Virus record (IMG/VR): IMGVR_UViG_3300044731_001110
Location: 1 to 64,000 of that record
DNA: 64,000 bases
Reading direction: 5' to 3' (one strand)
From: a virus
Below are positions 8,223 to 18,305 of this stretch, piece after piece. A model generated the notes under the pieces. That model searched no databases. It was not told where the DNA came from and saw only the letters and a program-made list of their open reading frames with translations. A program made the position numbers and the translations under genes. Numbering within the stretch: position 1 is the stretch's first letter; each line of letters begins with the position of its first letter.

Positions 8223-11200
8223 ATGTCTTTTGTAATTATTAGTGACTTATCTGGTGGTACGACATCAACAGTTAGGTGTGGGCAAAACAATCTTGCTGGT
8301 GCCGAATATTCAACAGTTTCCGGTGGTATTAAAAATACTGCGTCAGGAATTTATTCAAACGTAAGTGGTGGTTGGAAAAACACAGCGACCAATGTTGGTT
8401 CAACAATAAATGGTGGTACTTGTAATACTGCAACCGGAAGATTTTCTAGTATTTTAGGTGGATTTAAAAACAGAGCTTTAGATTGTAAATCTGTCGTTGT
8501 TGGTGGAGATAATGGATTGGCTAGGAGTGGATCAACAATTACCGGTGGCGATAACAATACTGCTTTAGGTTTTAATTCGTTTGTTGGTAATGGTTATTTT
8601 AACAAAGTTACTGGTAATTATTCTGGAATTATCGGTGGTAGTAACAATGTTTTAATAGGATCAAATTCTGCAATTATAGGTGGGTCATTATTAACTGGTA
8701 CGTCATCAAATACTGTTTATGTACCAAAATTAAATATTGATTTAGTAGGAACAACAACTTCGGTTAATAATTTAGGTATAGACGTTAATGGTAATGTTGT
8801 TACGGGTAATGATGTATATTTAAGTGCCGCAACATTAAATAATGTTGGTTTATTAACTTTAATAAACAGTAATGGTGTTACAGTATCTACAAGTGGTTTT
8901 ATAACTTACGATAACTACGTAACTGGTGGTACTTTAGATTATTCAGCTGGAGCTCTTACTTTAGATTTAAGAGATGGTAGTAATGTTATTGTTCCTGGAT
9001 TAGAAGATAAGTATTTTACTGGTGTAACATTTGATACGAATAGTTTTGATTTAACTATTGGAAGAAACGATGGCTTTACAGATACAATTAATCTTGGTGT
9101 TCTAGCAACTGACTTAGGTTTAACCGGTGGTACTTATGACGCTAACACTGGTGTTGTAACATTTATAAACACTTCAGGTCAAACAGTTCAAGTTTCTGGA
9201 TTTACAACTGGATATACAGACACATATTTAACTGGAGGTACATTTACCGCTGGCGATTTAACATTAATAAATACAGATGGATCAACAGTTTTAGTAACTG
9301 GGTTTACATCTATTGATACGTATGTTACTGGAGGTACGTATGATAACTCAACTGGTAGTGCAACCTTTGAAAATAACCAGGGTGGTTCTTTTGTTGTAAC
9401 TGGATTTACAACTGGGTTTACCGATGTATATGTAACAGGAATGACATTTGATACTGGTAACTATGAGTTATCAATTGAAAGGAATGATGGATTTATTGAT
9501 TCGGTTAATTTAGGAATATTATCTTCAGATTTAACAATTACTGGTGGTACATATGACTTAAACTCAGGTACCGCAACATTTACAAATAATAGTGGTGGAA
9601 CATTTAGTGTTACTGGTTTCTTAACTGGTTATACAGATGTTTATGTTACTGGTGGATATTATACACCATCAACTGGGACTATAACAATCCAACAACAAAA
9701 TGGTAATGTTAATATTTCTGGTATTGATGATGCTGTTATGGTACAAGGCGGTGGTTCCCAATCGACAGTTAGAAAAAATAATTTAAATAGTGCCACTGGA
9801 CAAGCATCAACTGTTAGCGGTGGTTACAATAACTCTGCAACACAATACGGTGCAACAGTAGGTGGTGGTTCACTTAATAGAGCAATAAATTATAATGATA
9901 CCGTTGCTGGTGGTTTTGTTAACTGTGCGACTGGTGCGTATTCATTTGTTGGTGGTGGTTACACAAACCAAGCAACAGGTTATATGTCAAGTATTGTTGG
10001 TGGTTGGGGTAATAGAACTTGTAACAATCAAGCCGTTGTTGGTGGTGGTTGTTTAAATACCGCTTTTGGATTACAAAGTGTTGTTGGTGGTGGTCATTTA
10101 AATACCGCAAATAATAGTTGCTCAACAGTAGTTGGTGGTTATGGAAATATTTCTAATTGTTTTTATACATTTATTGGTGGTGGTTTTTTAAATACGGCAA
10201 ATGGTTATATGGCAACAGCAACTGGTGGTAGATGTAATAGAGCAGTTGGTTGGTATTCGACAATTGGCGGAGGTCGAGAAAATACAGCATCTGGTCTTTA
10301 TTCAATGATTTTAGGTGGTTACCAAAACGTAGCACTTGGTACTAGAACAGCTGTTATTGGCGGACAAAATATTACAGGTGCAACAAATGATACTGTTTAT
10401 GTACCACAATTAAATATACAAACTGTTGGAGCTACATCACCAGTTATAAATTTAGGTTTAGATTCGTCTGGTAATGTTGTAACTGGAACAACACCTTCAG
10501 TTGATTATTATTTAACTGGATTAACTTTTGACAATGGTACTTTTGACTTAACTGCTTCTGTTAACGATGGGAATGATTATACAGTAAATCTTGGTATTTT
10601 ATCATCCGATATGACTGTAACTGGTGGTACTTATAACCCAACAACTGGTGATGCAACATTTGTTACAAATTCTGGAAATACATTTAGTGTTTCTGGATTC
10701 TTAACTGGATATACTGATGTTATATTAACTGGTGCAACAAAAGTTGGTGAAACATTAACATTAACAAATAGCGATGGCTCAATAGTTACTGCAACAGGAT
10801 TTACTGATTATTATGTAACTGGAGGTACTTACGATGTTGGGGCTGGTGAAATCTACTTGGATAGACAAAATGGAACTGTTACAATAACAGGTATTTTTGA
10901 CACCGATACTTATTTGACTGGTGGAACGTATAACTCGAATACAGGACAGTTAACTTTAGGTCAAAACAATGGTCAACCAGACATTTCAGTTATTGGTTTC
11001 CAAACACAAAATACATTTGTTACTGGTGCAACATATTCTAATGGTATATTAACATTAGGTAGAAACGATGGTGGTGTAGTAACAGCTTCAGGATTCATAA
11101 ATAATGATTTCTTTGTAACTGGTGGTACATATAACAATGCTAATGGTCTAATAACATTAAATAGACAAAATGGTGTTGCGTCAGTTAGCGGTTTACCAGC

Positions 11201-11894
11201 AGGACTTGCATCAATACCGGCTCAAATTGTTTTAGCTGGTACAGGAGCAATTTCGACTCTTAGAACTGGTGCCTCAAACCTTGCTAGTGCACCTTGTGCT
11301 ACTGTTTTTGGTAATGCTAACAATGCAGCTGGAACGGTTTCTGGTATATTAGGTGGTATTTCAAGTTGTATCACAACTTTGGGTTATGGCTCAACAGTTG
11401 GTGGTGGTGCAACAAACACTATTACAAATTGTTATTCTAAAATTGGTGGTGGTCAATTTAACTGTGTTGCACAGCCTTGGTCAAGTATTCTTGGTGGTAA
11501 GAACAATGTTATTAATTCTTGTTCTAGTGCAATCGGTGGTGGTGAAAATAACGTAATTACAGCTAGTGTTCCTTGGTCAACAATAGCAGGTGGTTGTGGA
11601 AATAATATCGGTTCGTTAGCATCATATTCATCTGCCGTTGGTAGATTAAATACTGTTTGTCTAAGTGACACACACGTATTGGGATGTAATATAACAACAG
11701 ACCAATGTTTTACAACATTTGTAAATAACCTTACGGTTAATGGTGGTGGTATTCCTTCACCAAACACATGTTCAAGAGTTACATTAAAAAGTTTACCAAC
11801 CGAATCTGAAATTGGTTCATTACCAAGTGGTACAGTTTATCGATGTACAACAAGTGCGTCAGGTGGTGGTACTCAACTTTGGATTAAACTTTAA
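8223..11894 (+). CDS. Giant beta-roll tail fibre/adhesin 1
   Basis: A 1223-residue fibre. Two blocks of about 15-residue repeats of the SGGxxNTAxGxxST(V/I) type (about 10-160 and 510-720) recall the YadA-head beta-roll. Between and after them are repeats of TGGTYDxxTGxxTFxNxSGGTFxVTGF, about 30-40 residues each, which look like a beta-prism or spiral shaft. A DTVYVPxLNI segment closes each beta-roll block. A third beta-roll block precedes a C-terminal cap with LPSGTVYRC and LWIKL, a tip shared in outline with the fibres at 11962 and 31055. The leader is A-rich with no Shine-Dalgarno sequence. It is probably a trimeric receptor-binding or surface fibre. Confidence 0.85.
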   Translation: MSFVIISDLSGGTTSTVRCGQNNLAGAEYSTVSGGIKNTASGIYSNVSGGWKNTATNVGSTINGGTCNTATGRFSSILGGFKNRALDCKSVVVGGDNGLARSGSTITGGDNNTALGFNSFVGNGYFNKVTGNYSGIIGGSNNVLIGSNSAIIGGSLLTGTSSNTVYVPKLNIDLVGTTTSVNNLGIDVNGNVVTGNDVYLSAATLNNVGLLTLINSNGVTVSTSGFITYDNYVTGGTLDYSAGALTLDLRDGSNVIVPGLEDKYFTGVTFDTNSFDLTIGRNDGFTDTINLGVLATDLGLTGGTYDANTGVVTFINTSGQTVQVSGFTTGYTDTYLTGGTFTAGDLTLINTDGSTVLVTGFTSIDTYVTGGTYDNSTGSATFENNQGGSFVVTGFTTGFTDVYVTGMTFDTGNYELSIERNDGFIDSVNLGILSSDLTITGGTYDLNSGTATFTNNSGGTFSVTGFLTGYTDVYVTGGYYTPSTGTITIQQQNGNVNISGIDDAVMVQGGGSQSTVRKNNLNSATGQASTVSGGYNNSATQYGATVGGGSLNRAINYNDTVAGGFVNCATGAYSFVGGGYTNQATGYMSSIVGGWGNRTCNNQAVVGGGCLNTAFGLQSVVGGGHLNTANNSCSTVVGGYGNISNCFYTFIGGGFLNTANGYMATATGGRCNRAVGWYSTIGGGRENTASGLYSMILGGYQNVALGTRTAVIGGQNITGATNDTVYVPQLNIQTVGATSPVINLGLDSSGNVVTGTTPSVDYYLTGLTFDNGTFDLTASVNDGNDYTVNLGILSSDMTVTGGTYNPTTGDATFVTNSGNTFSVSGFLTGYTDVILTGATKVGETLTLTNSDGSIVTATGFTDYYVTGGTYDVGAGEIYLDRQNGTVTITGIFDTDTYLTGGTYNSNTGQLTLGQNNGQPDISVIGFQTQNTFVTGATYSNGILTLGRNDGGVVTASGFINNDFFVTGGTYNNANGLITLNRQNGVASVSGLPAGLASIPAQIVLAGTGAISTLRTGASNLASAPCATVFGNANNAAGTVSGILGGISSCITTLGYGSTVGGGATNTITNCYSKIGGGQFNCVAQPWSSILGGKNNVINSCSSAIGGGENNVITASVPWSTIAGGCGNNIGSLASYSSAVGRLNTVCLSDTHVLGCNITTDQCFTTFVNNLTVNGGGIPSPNTCSRVTLKSLPTESEIGSLPSGTVYRCTTSASGGGTQLWIKL

Positions 11895-11903
11895 TAAAAA
11901 AAC

Positions 11904-11931
11904 AAAACCCCCATTTAATAGTGGGGGTTTA
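11904..11931 (+). terminator. Hairpin terminator after fibre 1
   Basis: Nine-base arms (AAACCCCCA and TGGGGGTTT) around a 7-base A/T loop, just 3' of the fibre 1 stop. The trailing T-run is short, so the terminator may be leaky into fibre 2. Confidence 0.75.
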
Positions 11932-11961
11932 AACATAAATTAAAAATAAAAAAAAATAAAA

Positions 11962-14900
11962 ATGGCATATGTTATTATAAATGATCCAAACGGTGGGTCA
12001 ACCTCAACAGTAAGATGTGGTACTTTAAATTCTGCCGCATGTCCATATTCAGTTGTTACTGGTGGATATGCAAATAGTGCTAATTCTAGATTTGGGATTG
12101 TAACTGGTGGTTATTACAACACTACAACTGGTTGTATGGCAAATATTTCTGGTGGTAGACAAAATAAATCATCTGGCTTTTATTCAACAGTTTCTGGTGG
12201 TAGACAAAATACAAATAACTCAATTTTTGGTGTAATTGCCGGTGGTTACTTAAACACAAATATTGGTGGTAATTCATCTATTGGTGGTGGTGTTTTAAAT
12301 ACAACAACTGGATCTGTTGCAACAATTGCTGGTGGTTGTGATAATTTAAGTTTAGGTGATTGTGGGTCAATAGTTGGTGGTTATAGAAATTCGGTAGAAC
12401 AAATTTTTGGTACTGTTGGTGGTGGTTGTGAAAACTCAGCGTCTGGCGAATATTCATTTGTAGGTGGAGGAGCACAAAATACAGCTTCAAGTTATAACTC
12501 AACAATTTCCGGTGGTTTTTGTAACGTTGCAACTAATGCTTGTTCAACAATTGCCGGTGGAGCACAAAATAGTGCAATAGGTGATTTTTCATTTATCGGT
12601 GGTGGTAGATTCAATACTGCAACAGATACAACTTCAACCATAGCTGGGGGTAATTCAAATATTGCCGACTGTGAATTTACAATTGTTGGTGGTGGTGAAT
12701 ATAATACAGTAGATTCTGTTTATAGTGCAATTCTTGGTGGATTTTGTAATACATCAATTGCAAACTTTTCTTCTGTTGTTGGTGGATGTAATAACGCAAA
12801 TTTAGGTGCCGGATCATTTGTTGGTGGAGGGTGTTCAAATAGTGCAATATCAAACATATCGGTAATTGCCGGTGGTGCTAGAAATCAAAACTTTGGGACT
12901 TACGCATCAATTCTTGGTGGATTATGTAACAAAACATATTTTGACGGTACAGTAATAGCTGGAGGTCAATTTAATACTGCAATTGGTTTTAATAGTAATA
13001 TTGCTGGCGGTTATGGAAATACCGTCTCTGGATATTGTTCTGCAATTGTTGGTGGTAATCAAAACTTAGTATTAGGTGACTGCTCAATGATATTTTCAAA
13101 TAACTCAACTTTGGTTGCTGATAGAAGTGTTATTTTAGGAGGACAAAATATTTCTGGAACAACAGATGATACTGTTTATGTTCCTTATTTAAATATTCAA
13201 AATGTAACAACTGGTACATCGATTTCTAATTTGGGGATTGATTCTTCTGGTAATGTAATTTTTGGTCAAGATTTAACTGGTTCAACAGCACTTTATGAAG
13301 TTGGTTCTGGTACCGACTCAACACAAAGAATTGGTGTTAATTCTGATGCTAGTGGTAATTGCTCTGTAGTTTCTGGTGGTTTAAATAATACAAGTAGTGG
13401 TTATTATTCTTTTATTGGTGGTGGTGGTGGAAACACTGCGAGTGGTAATACCTCAACTATTGCCGGTGGTGGACAAAACACAACAATATGTAATTATTCT
13501 TTTATTGGTGGTGGATCAGGCAATACTACGGAAGGTGAAAATTCAACAATTGGTGGTGGAAATGTAAACTTAGCTATTGGTGACTATTCATTTATTGCTG
13601 GTGGAACTGCAAATACGGTTTCTGGTGATTATTCATCAATTATATCATCAAATTCAATATTAACAGCAAATTATAGTATTATATTAGGTGGTAATGGACT
13701 TACTGGTACGTGTGATAATCACGCATATGTTCCTGGTTTGAACATTAACTTTTTAAGTAGTGGAACTTCAATCAACACTTTAGGTATTGATGTTAATGGT
13801 TATGTTGTTGCTACTGGAACTGGAAATACAGCAAGTGGATGTTATTCTTTTGTTGGTGGTGGTAAAGATAATACCGCAAGTGGTAATTATTCTTTTGTTG
13901 GTGGTGGTAGAGAGAATAAAGCGAGTAGTGATTTTACAACAATTGGTGGTGGTGAATGTAATAAAGCTGAGTTTACAAACTCAACCGTAAGTGGAGGAAG
14001 AAATAATACAGTAAGTAGTGTTTACGCTACAATAGGCGGTGGTCAAAGTAATTTTATAGATGGACTTCAATCAGTCATAGGTGGTGGTGCTGGTAACACA
14101 TCAAGTGGTTATTACTCAACCGTAAGTGGTGGTGTTGGTAATGCGTCAAAAGGAGGTTGTTCAACCGTAAGTGGTGGTGTTGGTAACACAGCAAGTTGTA
14201 GATATTCAACCGTAAGTGGTGGTGTTGGTAACATGTCACGTAGCTGTGGTTCATCAATTGGTGGTGGTAAACAAAACGCTGCTGGTACGAGTGGAACTGT
14301 AAGTGCTTACTATGGATTAAGTACAAGTGGGTCAACAACAACAGGTATTTTTCCTGGGGTTTCTTCTTCATTTACAGATAGTGTTAATGGTTCTGGTTCT
14401 TTGTTTCAATTTGATTTAACAGCAGGTGTTGTTAACAGTATTAATATTACAAATGTAGGTCAAGATTATATTAATGGTGATTTTTTATTATTTGACGGAA
14501 CATTGTTTGGTGGGACTTCTGGAACTGACGATATATCATTCCTTGTTTTAACATCTGATTATACGTTTGCAACCGTAAGTGGTGGTCAATGTAATACATC
14601 AAGTAATTGTTGGTCAACCGTAAGTGGTGGATATCTTAACACATCAAGTGGATATAATTCAACCGTAAGTGGTGGTCGTCAAAACACGTCAAGTGGTTGT
14701 TGGTCATTTATTGGTGGAGGATCGGTTAACACAGCAAGTGGAGACTATTCAACTGTAAGTGGTGGTCGTCTTAATACATCAATAGGACCTGCTTCATTAA
14801 TTGGTGGTGGTATATGTAATACATCAATATGTAATGCTGTAACAATTGGTGGTGGTATATGTAATACAGTGTGTGGTGATTGTTCAACAATTAGTGGTGG

Positions 14901-15666
14901 TATAAACAATACGGTTAGTAGTAGTTACGGATTTATTGGTGGTGGTTTATATGGTGTTATAACACAATGTTTTGGAACTGTAAGCGGTGGATATAAAAAC
15001 ACCGTTCTAGGTTCTTGTGGAACTGTAAGTGGTGGTTATAGAAATACTGCTTGTTTTTTATCAACAGTAAGTGGTGGTGAGTGTAACACATCAAGTGATT
15101 ATGGATCAACTATTGGTGGTGGAAGTTTTAACACATCATCAGAATATTATGCCTTTGTTGGTGGTGGTCTTTGTAATACGTCATCAAACTATTATTCAAC
15201 AATTGTTGGTGGTCGTGAAAATACATCAAGTGGTTACAATTCATTTATTGGTGGAGGTCTTCAAAATAAATCATTAAATCACTGTACAACTATTAGTGGT
15301 GGATTCCAAAATACAACACTTAATATTGGTGCCACAGTTGGTGGTGGTGGTCGTAATACGGCAGAAGGTATTTGTAGTACTGTAAGTGGTGGCTATCGCA
15401 ATACTGTAAGCGGTGATACCTCAACAATTGCTGGCGGCCTTTGTAATACAATTACAACATCATTCTCAAGTATTCTTGGTTGTAACAACAAAGTAGTTCA
15501 CACGTCAGCACATATTATTGGTGATAGTATAACATCAACAGCTAATTGTATGACTTTTGTAAATCAATTATCTGTTATGAATTTACAAGACGGTTCGGTT
15601 GGTTTACCATCTAAAGCTCTATATTATTGTTCAACAGACTCTAATAGAGTTTATTTTGTACCATAA
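11962..15666 (+). CDS. Giant beta-roll tail fibre/adhesin 2
   Basis: A 1234-residue fibre composed almost wholly of 15-residue repeats (GGxxNTxxGxxSTIxGG). They are interrupted by two DTVYVPxLNI / DNHAYVPGLNI joints near residues 400 and 600, by an LYEVGSGTDSTQR joint also present in fibre 3, and by one inserted beta module (about residues 775-870). Many repeats carry Cys. The C terminus (MTFVNQLSVM, then GLPSKALYYC and YFVP) matches the tip layout of fibres 1 and 3. A cluster of near-identical 45-bp DNA repeats lies at 14116-14250. It is expected to be a rigid trimeric beta-roll exposed on the virion and is directly followed by the glycosylation cluster. Confidence 0.85.
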   Translation: MAYVIINDPNGGSTSTVRCGTLNSAACPYSVVTGGYANSANSRFGIVTGGYYNTTTGCMANISGGRQNKSSGFYSTVSGGRQNTNNSIFGVIAGGYLNTNIGGNSSIGGGVLNTTTGSVATIAGGCDNLSLGDCGSIVGGYRNSVEQIFGTVGGGCENSASGEYSFVGGGAQNTASSYNSTISGGFCNVATNACSTIAGGAQNSAIGDFSFIGGGRFNTATDTTSTIAGGNSNIADCEFTIVGGGEYNTVDSVYSAILGGFCNTSIANFSSVVGGCNNANLGAGSFVGGGCSNSAISNISVIAGGARNQNFGTYASILGGLCNKTYFDGTVIAGGQFNTAIGFNSNIAGGYGNTVSGYCSAIVGGNQNLVLGDCSMIFSNNSTLVADRSVILGGQNISGTTDDTVYVPYLNIQNVTTGTSISNLGIDSSGNVIFGQDLTGSTALYEVGSGTDSTQRIGVNSDASGNCSVVSGGLNNTSSGYYSFIGGGGGNTASGNTSTIAGGGQNTTICNYSFIGGGSGNTTEGENSTIGGGNVNLAIGDYSFIAGGTANTVSGDYSSIISSNSILTANYSIILGGNGLTGTCDNHAYVPGLNINFLSSGTSINTLGIDVNGYVVATGTGNTASGCYSFVGGGKDNTASGNYSFVGGGRENKASSDFTTIGGGECNKAEFTNSTVSGGRNNTVSSVYATIGGGQSNFIDGLQSVIGGGAGNTSSGYYSTVSGGVGNASKGGCSTVSGGVGNTASCRYSTVSGGVGNMSRSCGSSIGGGKQNAAGTSGTVSAYYGLSTSGSTTTGIFPGVSSSFTDSVNGSGSLFQFDLTAGVVNSINITNVGQDYINGDFLLFDGTLFGGTSGTDDISFLVLTSDYTFATVSGGQCNTSSNCWSTVSGGYLNTSSGYNSTVSGGRQNTSSGCWSFIGGGSVNTASGDYSTVSGGRLNTSIGPASLIGGGICNTSICNAVTIGGGICNTVCGDCSTISGGINNTVSSSYGFIGGGLYGVITQCFGTVSGGYKNTVLGSCGTVSGGYRNTACFLSTVSGGECNTSSDYGSTIGGGSFNTSSEYYAFVGGGLCNTSSNYYSTIVGGRENTSSGYNSFIGGGLQNKSLNHCTTISGGFQNTTLNIGATVGGGGRNTAEGICSTVSGGYRNTVSGDTSTIAGGLCNTITTSFSSILGCNNKVVHTSAHIIGDSITSTANCMTFVNQLSVMNLQDGSVGLPSKALYYCSTDSNRVYFVP
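14116..14250 (+). repeat. 45-bp tandem DNA repeats within fibre 2
   Basis: TCAACCGTAAGTGGTGGTG starts at 14116, 14161 and 14206, an exact 45-bp period matching the 15-residue protein repeat. The near-identity suggests recent duplication or gene conversion. Confidence 0.85.
14284..14570 (+). other. Inserted beta module in fibre 2
   Basis: About 95 residues that break the 15-residue repeat pattern, ending in a GxxYxxGDxLxFxGxxFGG-like segment followed by DD and a hydrophobic strand. The same module type occurs four times in fibre 3. Confidence 0.7.
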
Positions 15667-15687
15667 TAAAATAAAATTAATTTTTTT

Positions 15688-15725
15688 AATAACCCCAATC
15701 CAAAGTTGGGGTTATTTATTTTTGT
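15688..15725 (+). terminator. Rho-independent terminator after fibre 2
   Basis: An 11-base perfect stem (AATAACCCCAA/TTGGGGTTATT) with a 7-base loop, followed by a T-rich run. It separates the fibre transcript from the glycosyltransferase cluster. Confidence 0.85.
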
Positions 15726-15748
15726 AATTTTTATTTTATATTTTCAAT

Positions 15749-16492
15749 ATGTTTGTAACTGTATGTAATAAAGATTATCTCATAGGATTTGAGGTAATGT
15801 TAAAATCTTTAATTGATAACAACCCAAGAGTTATTAATGATAATTTACCTTTTGTAATTATCACAAATGATATAAATCCGGAAGATTTAATCACCTCAAG
15901 AAAAATTTATAACAATATACACATAAAAAGATTTGATACTGAAAAATATTCTGAAATTGATGAACTAAAGAAAAAACAAATGGCATTTGGTGATTATACT
16001 AAATATGAAATTTTTTCTTTGGTTGAGTTTAATAAAATCATATTTTTAGATTCTGATATTGTTGTATTAGGGAATATTGATTATTTAATTGACTTTGATG
16101 GTGATATTGGTGGTGTTAGAGATTTATATATTGATCAGTATAATACTGGAGTTTTAGTAATCTCAAAAAAGTACTTATCAGAAAAAATTACAAATGATTT
16201 AATACATCTTACAACAATCTATGGTATTACAGAACATCTTGACCAAGACATAATAAATAATTATTTTTATGATGAAATAACTGAAATACCAGTTTCATAT
16301 AATTATCTTAAAACATACTCAAAAGAAATTTTTCAAAACACAGGTCTTCCTAAACATATTAAAATTTTACATTATATTGTAAAAAAACCTTGGCAACAGA
16401 AACCATTGGTTTATTTAGAAGAAGGTACAATCTGGCAAGAAAGATATTGGTTTGAATATTACTCTAAACTTTTAAAATATAAAAATGATTAA
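15749..16492 (+). CDS. GT8-family glycosyltransferase
   Basis: A 247-residue GT-A enzyme of the glycogenin/LgtC (GT8) type. It has an N-terminal strand with early acceptor/donor residues (FVTVCNKDYLIGFEVMLKSL), the metal-binding DxD as FLDSDIVV (D101, D103), a glycogenin-like YNTGVLVISKKYL segment, and a C-terminal ILHYIVKKPW whose His is the usual third metal ligand. It is first in a co-directional sugar-enzyme cluster and overlaps the next gene by 8 bp. GT8 enzymes transfer Glc, Gal or GlcA with retention; the donor here cannot be read from sequence. It may extend a sugar placed on phage adhesins. Confidence 0.85.
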   Translation: MFVTVCNKDYLIGFEVMLKSLIDNNPRVINDNLPFVIITNDINPEDLITSRKIYNNIHIKRFDTEKYSEIDELKKKQMAFGDYTKYEIFSLVEFNKIIFLDSDIVVLGNIDYLIDFDGDIGGVRDLYIDQYNTGVLVISKKYLSEKITNDLIHLTTIYGITEHLDQDIINNYFYDEITEIPVSYNYLKTYSKEIFQNTGLPKHIKILHYIVKKPWQQKPLVYLEEGTIWQERYWFEYYSKLLKYKND

Positions 16493-17399
16493 AAGACATT
16501 ATGATAATTCAGAGTTAATGAATTATAAAGAAAGAGAACCTAACTTAGAAAATTTTGAAGGAAAAGAATTATTATTACATTTTGATTCATTTTGTTTAGG
16601 CGATACAATTTGTTTTTCATCATTAATTGATGCTTTTATGGATTATCACAAACCAAAATACGTTTGGATAACCACATTTTTTCCGCATTTATTAAAATCT
16701 CACAGACCGGATTATAAATTTATAAATGCAAATGAAAGTGGATTTATTGAAATTGATAAACTTATTGATGTTGGTTATGATAAAAATAATATAGCCCACA
16801 CACTTGGTGGAATGTTTTATGCCGCAAAAGACACAATGAGACTACCACAGGAAACAAAACCAGGTAAATGTCCCGTAATACCAAAAGTAAGAATTATAAA
16901 CCCAAAAAAGATTACAATTGGTCCAGAAACAATAAAAGAAATTTCACAATGGAATTATGGTGGAACTAGTGGTTGGCAAGAAGTTGTTAATTCATTACAT
17001 AATGGTGGGTATAATGTTTATAATATTTCTTATGAAAACACAATGAATTTACAAAATGTAAAAGGATTTCACGGACACGACGATATAAATGTTGCAATTG
17101 ACCATATTGTTAGTTCAAGATTTTTTGTTGGGTTATCATCTGGTCTTTCTTGGGTTGCCTGGGCTTATGGTGTCCCGGTAGTTATGATTTCAAACTTTAC
17201 AAAAAAACAAAATGAATTTGATTGTTTCAGAGTTACAAACCCATATGTTTGTAATGGATGTTTTAATATCTTCCCAAATATAAAAACTAAATGTCCAATA
17301 TTTCTTGGTACCGATAGGGAAAGTGAATGTCATTTATCAATAACACCAGATATGGTTATTGATGAAATAAACAAAGCAATCTTATTTACAAATAATTAA
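16485..17399 (+). CDS. Heptosyltransferase-like protein resembling autotransporter-adhesin (BAHT) glycosyltransferases
   Basis: A 304-residue protein resembling bacterial autotransporter heptosyltransferases (Aah/TibC type), which O-glycosylate repeats of AIDA-I and TibA. Visible features are HFDSFCLGDTICFSSLI near residue 33, a GT9-like C-terminal domain (SSRFFVGLSSGLSWVAWAYGVPVVMI), then an ISNFTKKQNEFDCFRV segment. It ends with four cysteines, C256, C259, C270 and C282 (CNGC-x10-CP-x10-EC), matching the iron-binding Cys pattern I know for TibC. It is shorter than TibC (about 400 residues), lacking an N-terminal extension. It overlaps the GT8 gene and directly follows beta-roll adhesin genes, its plausible substrates. 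Confidence 0.72.
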   Translation: MIKRHYDNSELMNYKEREPNLENFEGKELLLHFDSFCLGDTICFSSLIDAFMDYHKPKYVWITTFFPHLLKSHRPDYKFINANESGFIEIDKLIDVGYDKNNIAHTLGGMFYAAKDTMRLPQETKPGKCPVIPKVRIINPKKITIGPETIKEISQWNYGGTSGWQEVVNSLHNGGYNVYNISYENTMNLQNVKGFHGHDDINVAIDHIVSSRFFVGLSSGLSWVAWAYGVPVVMISNFTKKQNEFDCFRVTNPYVCNGCFNIFPNIKTKCPIFLGTDRESECHLSITPDMVIDEINKAILFTNN

Positions 17400-17418
17400 A
17401 ATTTTATATAATAAAAGT

Positions 17419-18300
17419 ATGGAAAAAAAATATAGTATTTTTCACCTTGAGGGTGGTTTAGGAAAACACGTACTATCAACCGCTGTTGCAAAATGTATTA
17501 AAAACAATCACCCAGATAGAGAATTAATTATTGTTTGTGCATATCCGGAGGTATTTTTAAATTTAGATTTTGTTGACAGAGTTTATAGAATTGGTATGAC
17601 ACCATATTTTTATGATGATTATATTAAAAATAAAGAAAGTTTAATATTTAAACACGAACCATATTTTACATCTGATCACATAAATAAAAAATTACCACTT
17701 ATAATTAATTGGTGTAAATTACTTGGTCTTGATTATAATAATGAACAACCGGTACTATCTTTTAATTTAAGACAACAACAAATTGCAAATGCAAAATGGA
17801 AAAGAGAAAAACCGGTAATGGTTATTCAAACAAATGGTGGACCACTACAAGAACAACCATACCCATATTCTTGGACAAGAGATATTCCATATGATGTTGC
17901 ACAAAACATTGTAAATCATTTTTCAAACTACTACCACATAATTCAAATTTGTAGGGACCAATCAAATGTTTTACAAAATGTTGAGGCTCATTTTGAACCA
18001 ATGTCAAATATGGAATTATTTTCATTATTAGCTTATGCACAAAAAAGGTTATTAATTGATTCTTGTTTACAGCATGCTGCAGCAGCAATGAAATTACCAT
18101 CAACAGTATTATGGATTGGTACATCACCAGTTGTGTTTGGTTATAATATGCACAATAATATTACTGCTGAATTACCAAATACAGTTAAATTACCAGATAG
18201 TTATTTATTTGACTATAACTTTAATGGTATGGTTCACGAGTGTCCTTTATTTGATACAAACATATTCAATATAAATGAAATAATAGAAAGTTTAAAATAA
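17419..18300 (+). CDS. GT9-like glycosyltransferase (heptosyltransferase superfamily)
   Basis: A 293-residue GT-B protein. The N terminus (FHLEGGLGKHVLSTAVAKCI) resembles the ADP-heptose/LPS heptosyltransferase first domain. The second domain starts at KPVMVIQTNGGP and ends with LLIDSCLQHAAAAMKLPSTVLWIGTSP, the GT9 donor-site region (DS.xxHxAAA, then hydrophobic strand and G/T). It lies 19 bp after the BAHT-like gene, with TATATAAT in the short gap. It probably uses a nucleotide-activated heptose or related sugar. Two heptosyltransferase-like genes in a row suggest a short chain or two linkage types. Confidence 0.78.
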   Translation: MEKKYSIFHLEGGLGKHVLSTAVAKCIKNNHPDRELIIVCAYPEVFLNLDFVDRVYRIGMTPYFYDDYIKNKESLIFKHEPYFTSDHINKKLPLIINWCKLLGLDYNNEQPVLSFNLRQQQIANAKWKREKPVMVIQTNGGPLQEQPYPYSWTRDIPYDVAQNIVNHFSNYYHIIQICRDQSNVLQNVEAHFEPMSNMELFSLLAYAQKRLLIDSCLQHAAAAMKLPSTVLWIGTSPVVFGYNMHNNITAELPNTVKLPDSYLFDYNFNGMVHECPLFDTNIFNINEIIESLK

Positions 18301-18305
18301 TAATT

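Noticed and set aside
14075-14371. Minus-strand His/Leu/Tyr-rich open frames across the fibre repeats, here and at 9919, 12278, 33336 and 34695
   Set aside because: They are antisense shadows of the GGT/AGT repeats; repeats with no stop codons create them automatically.
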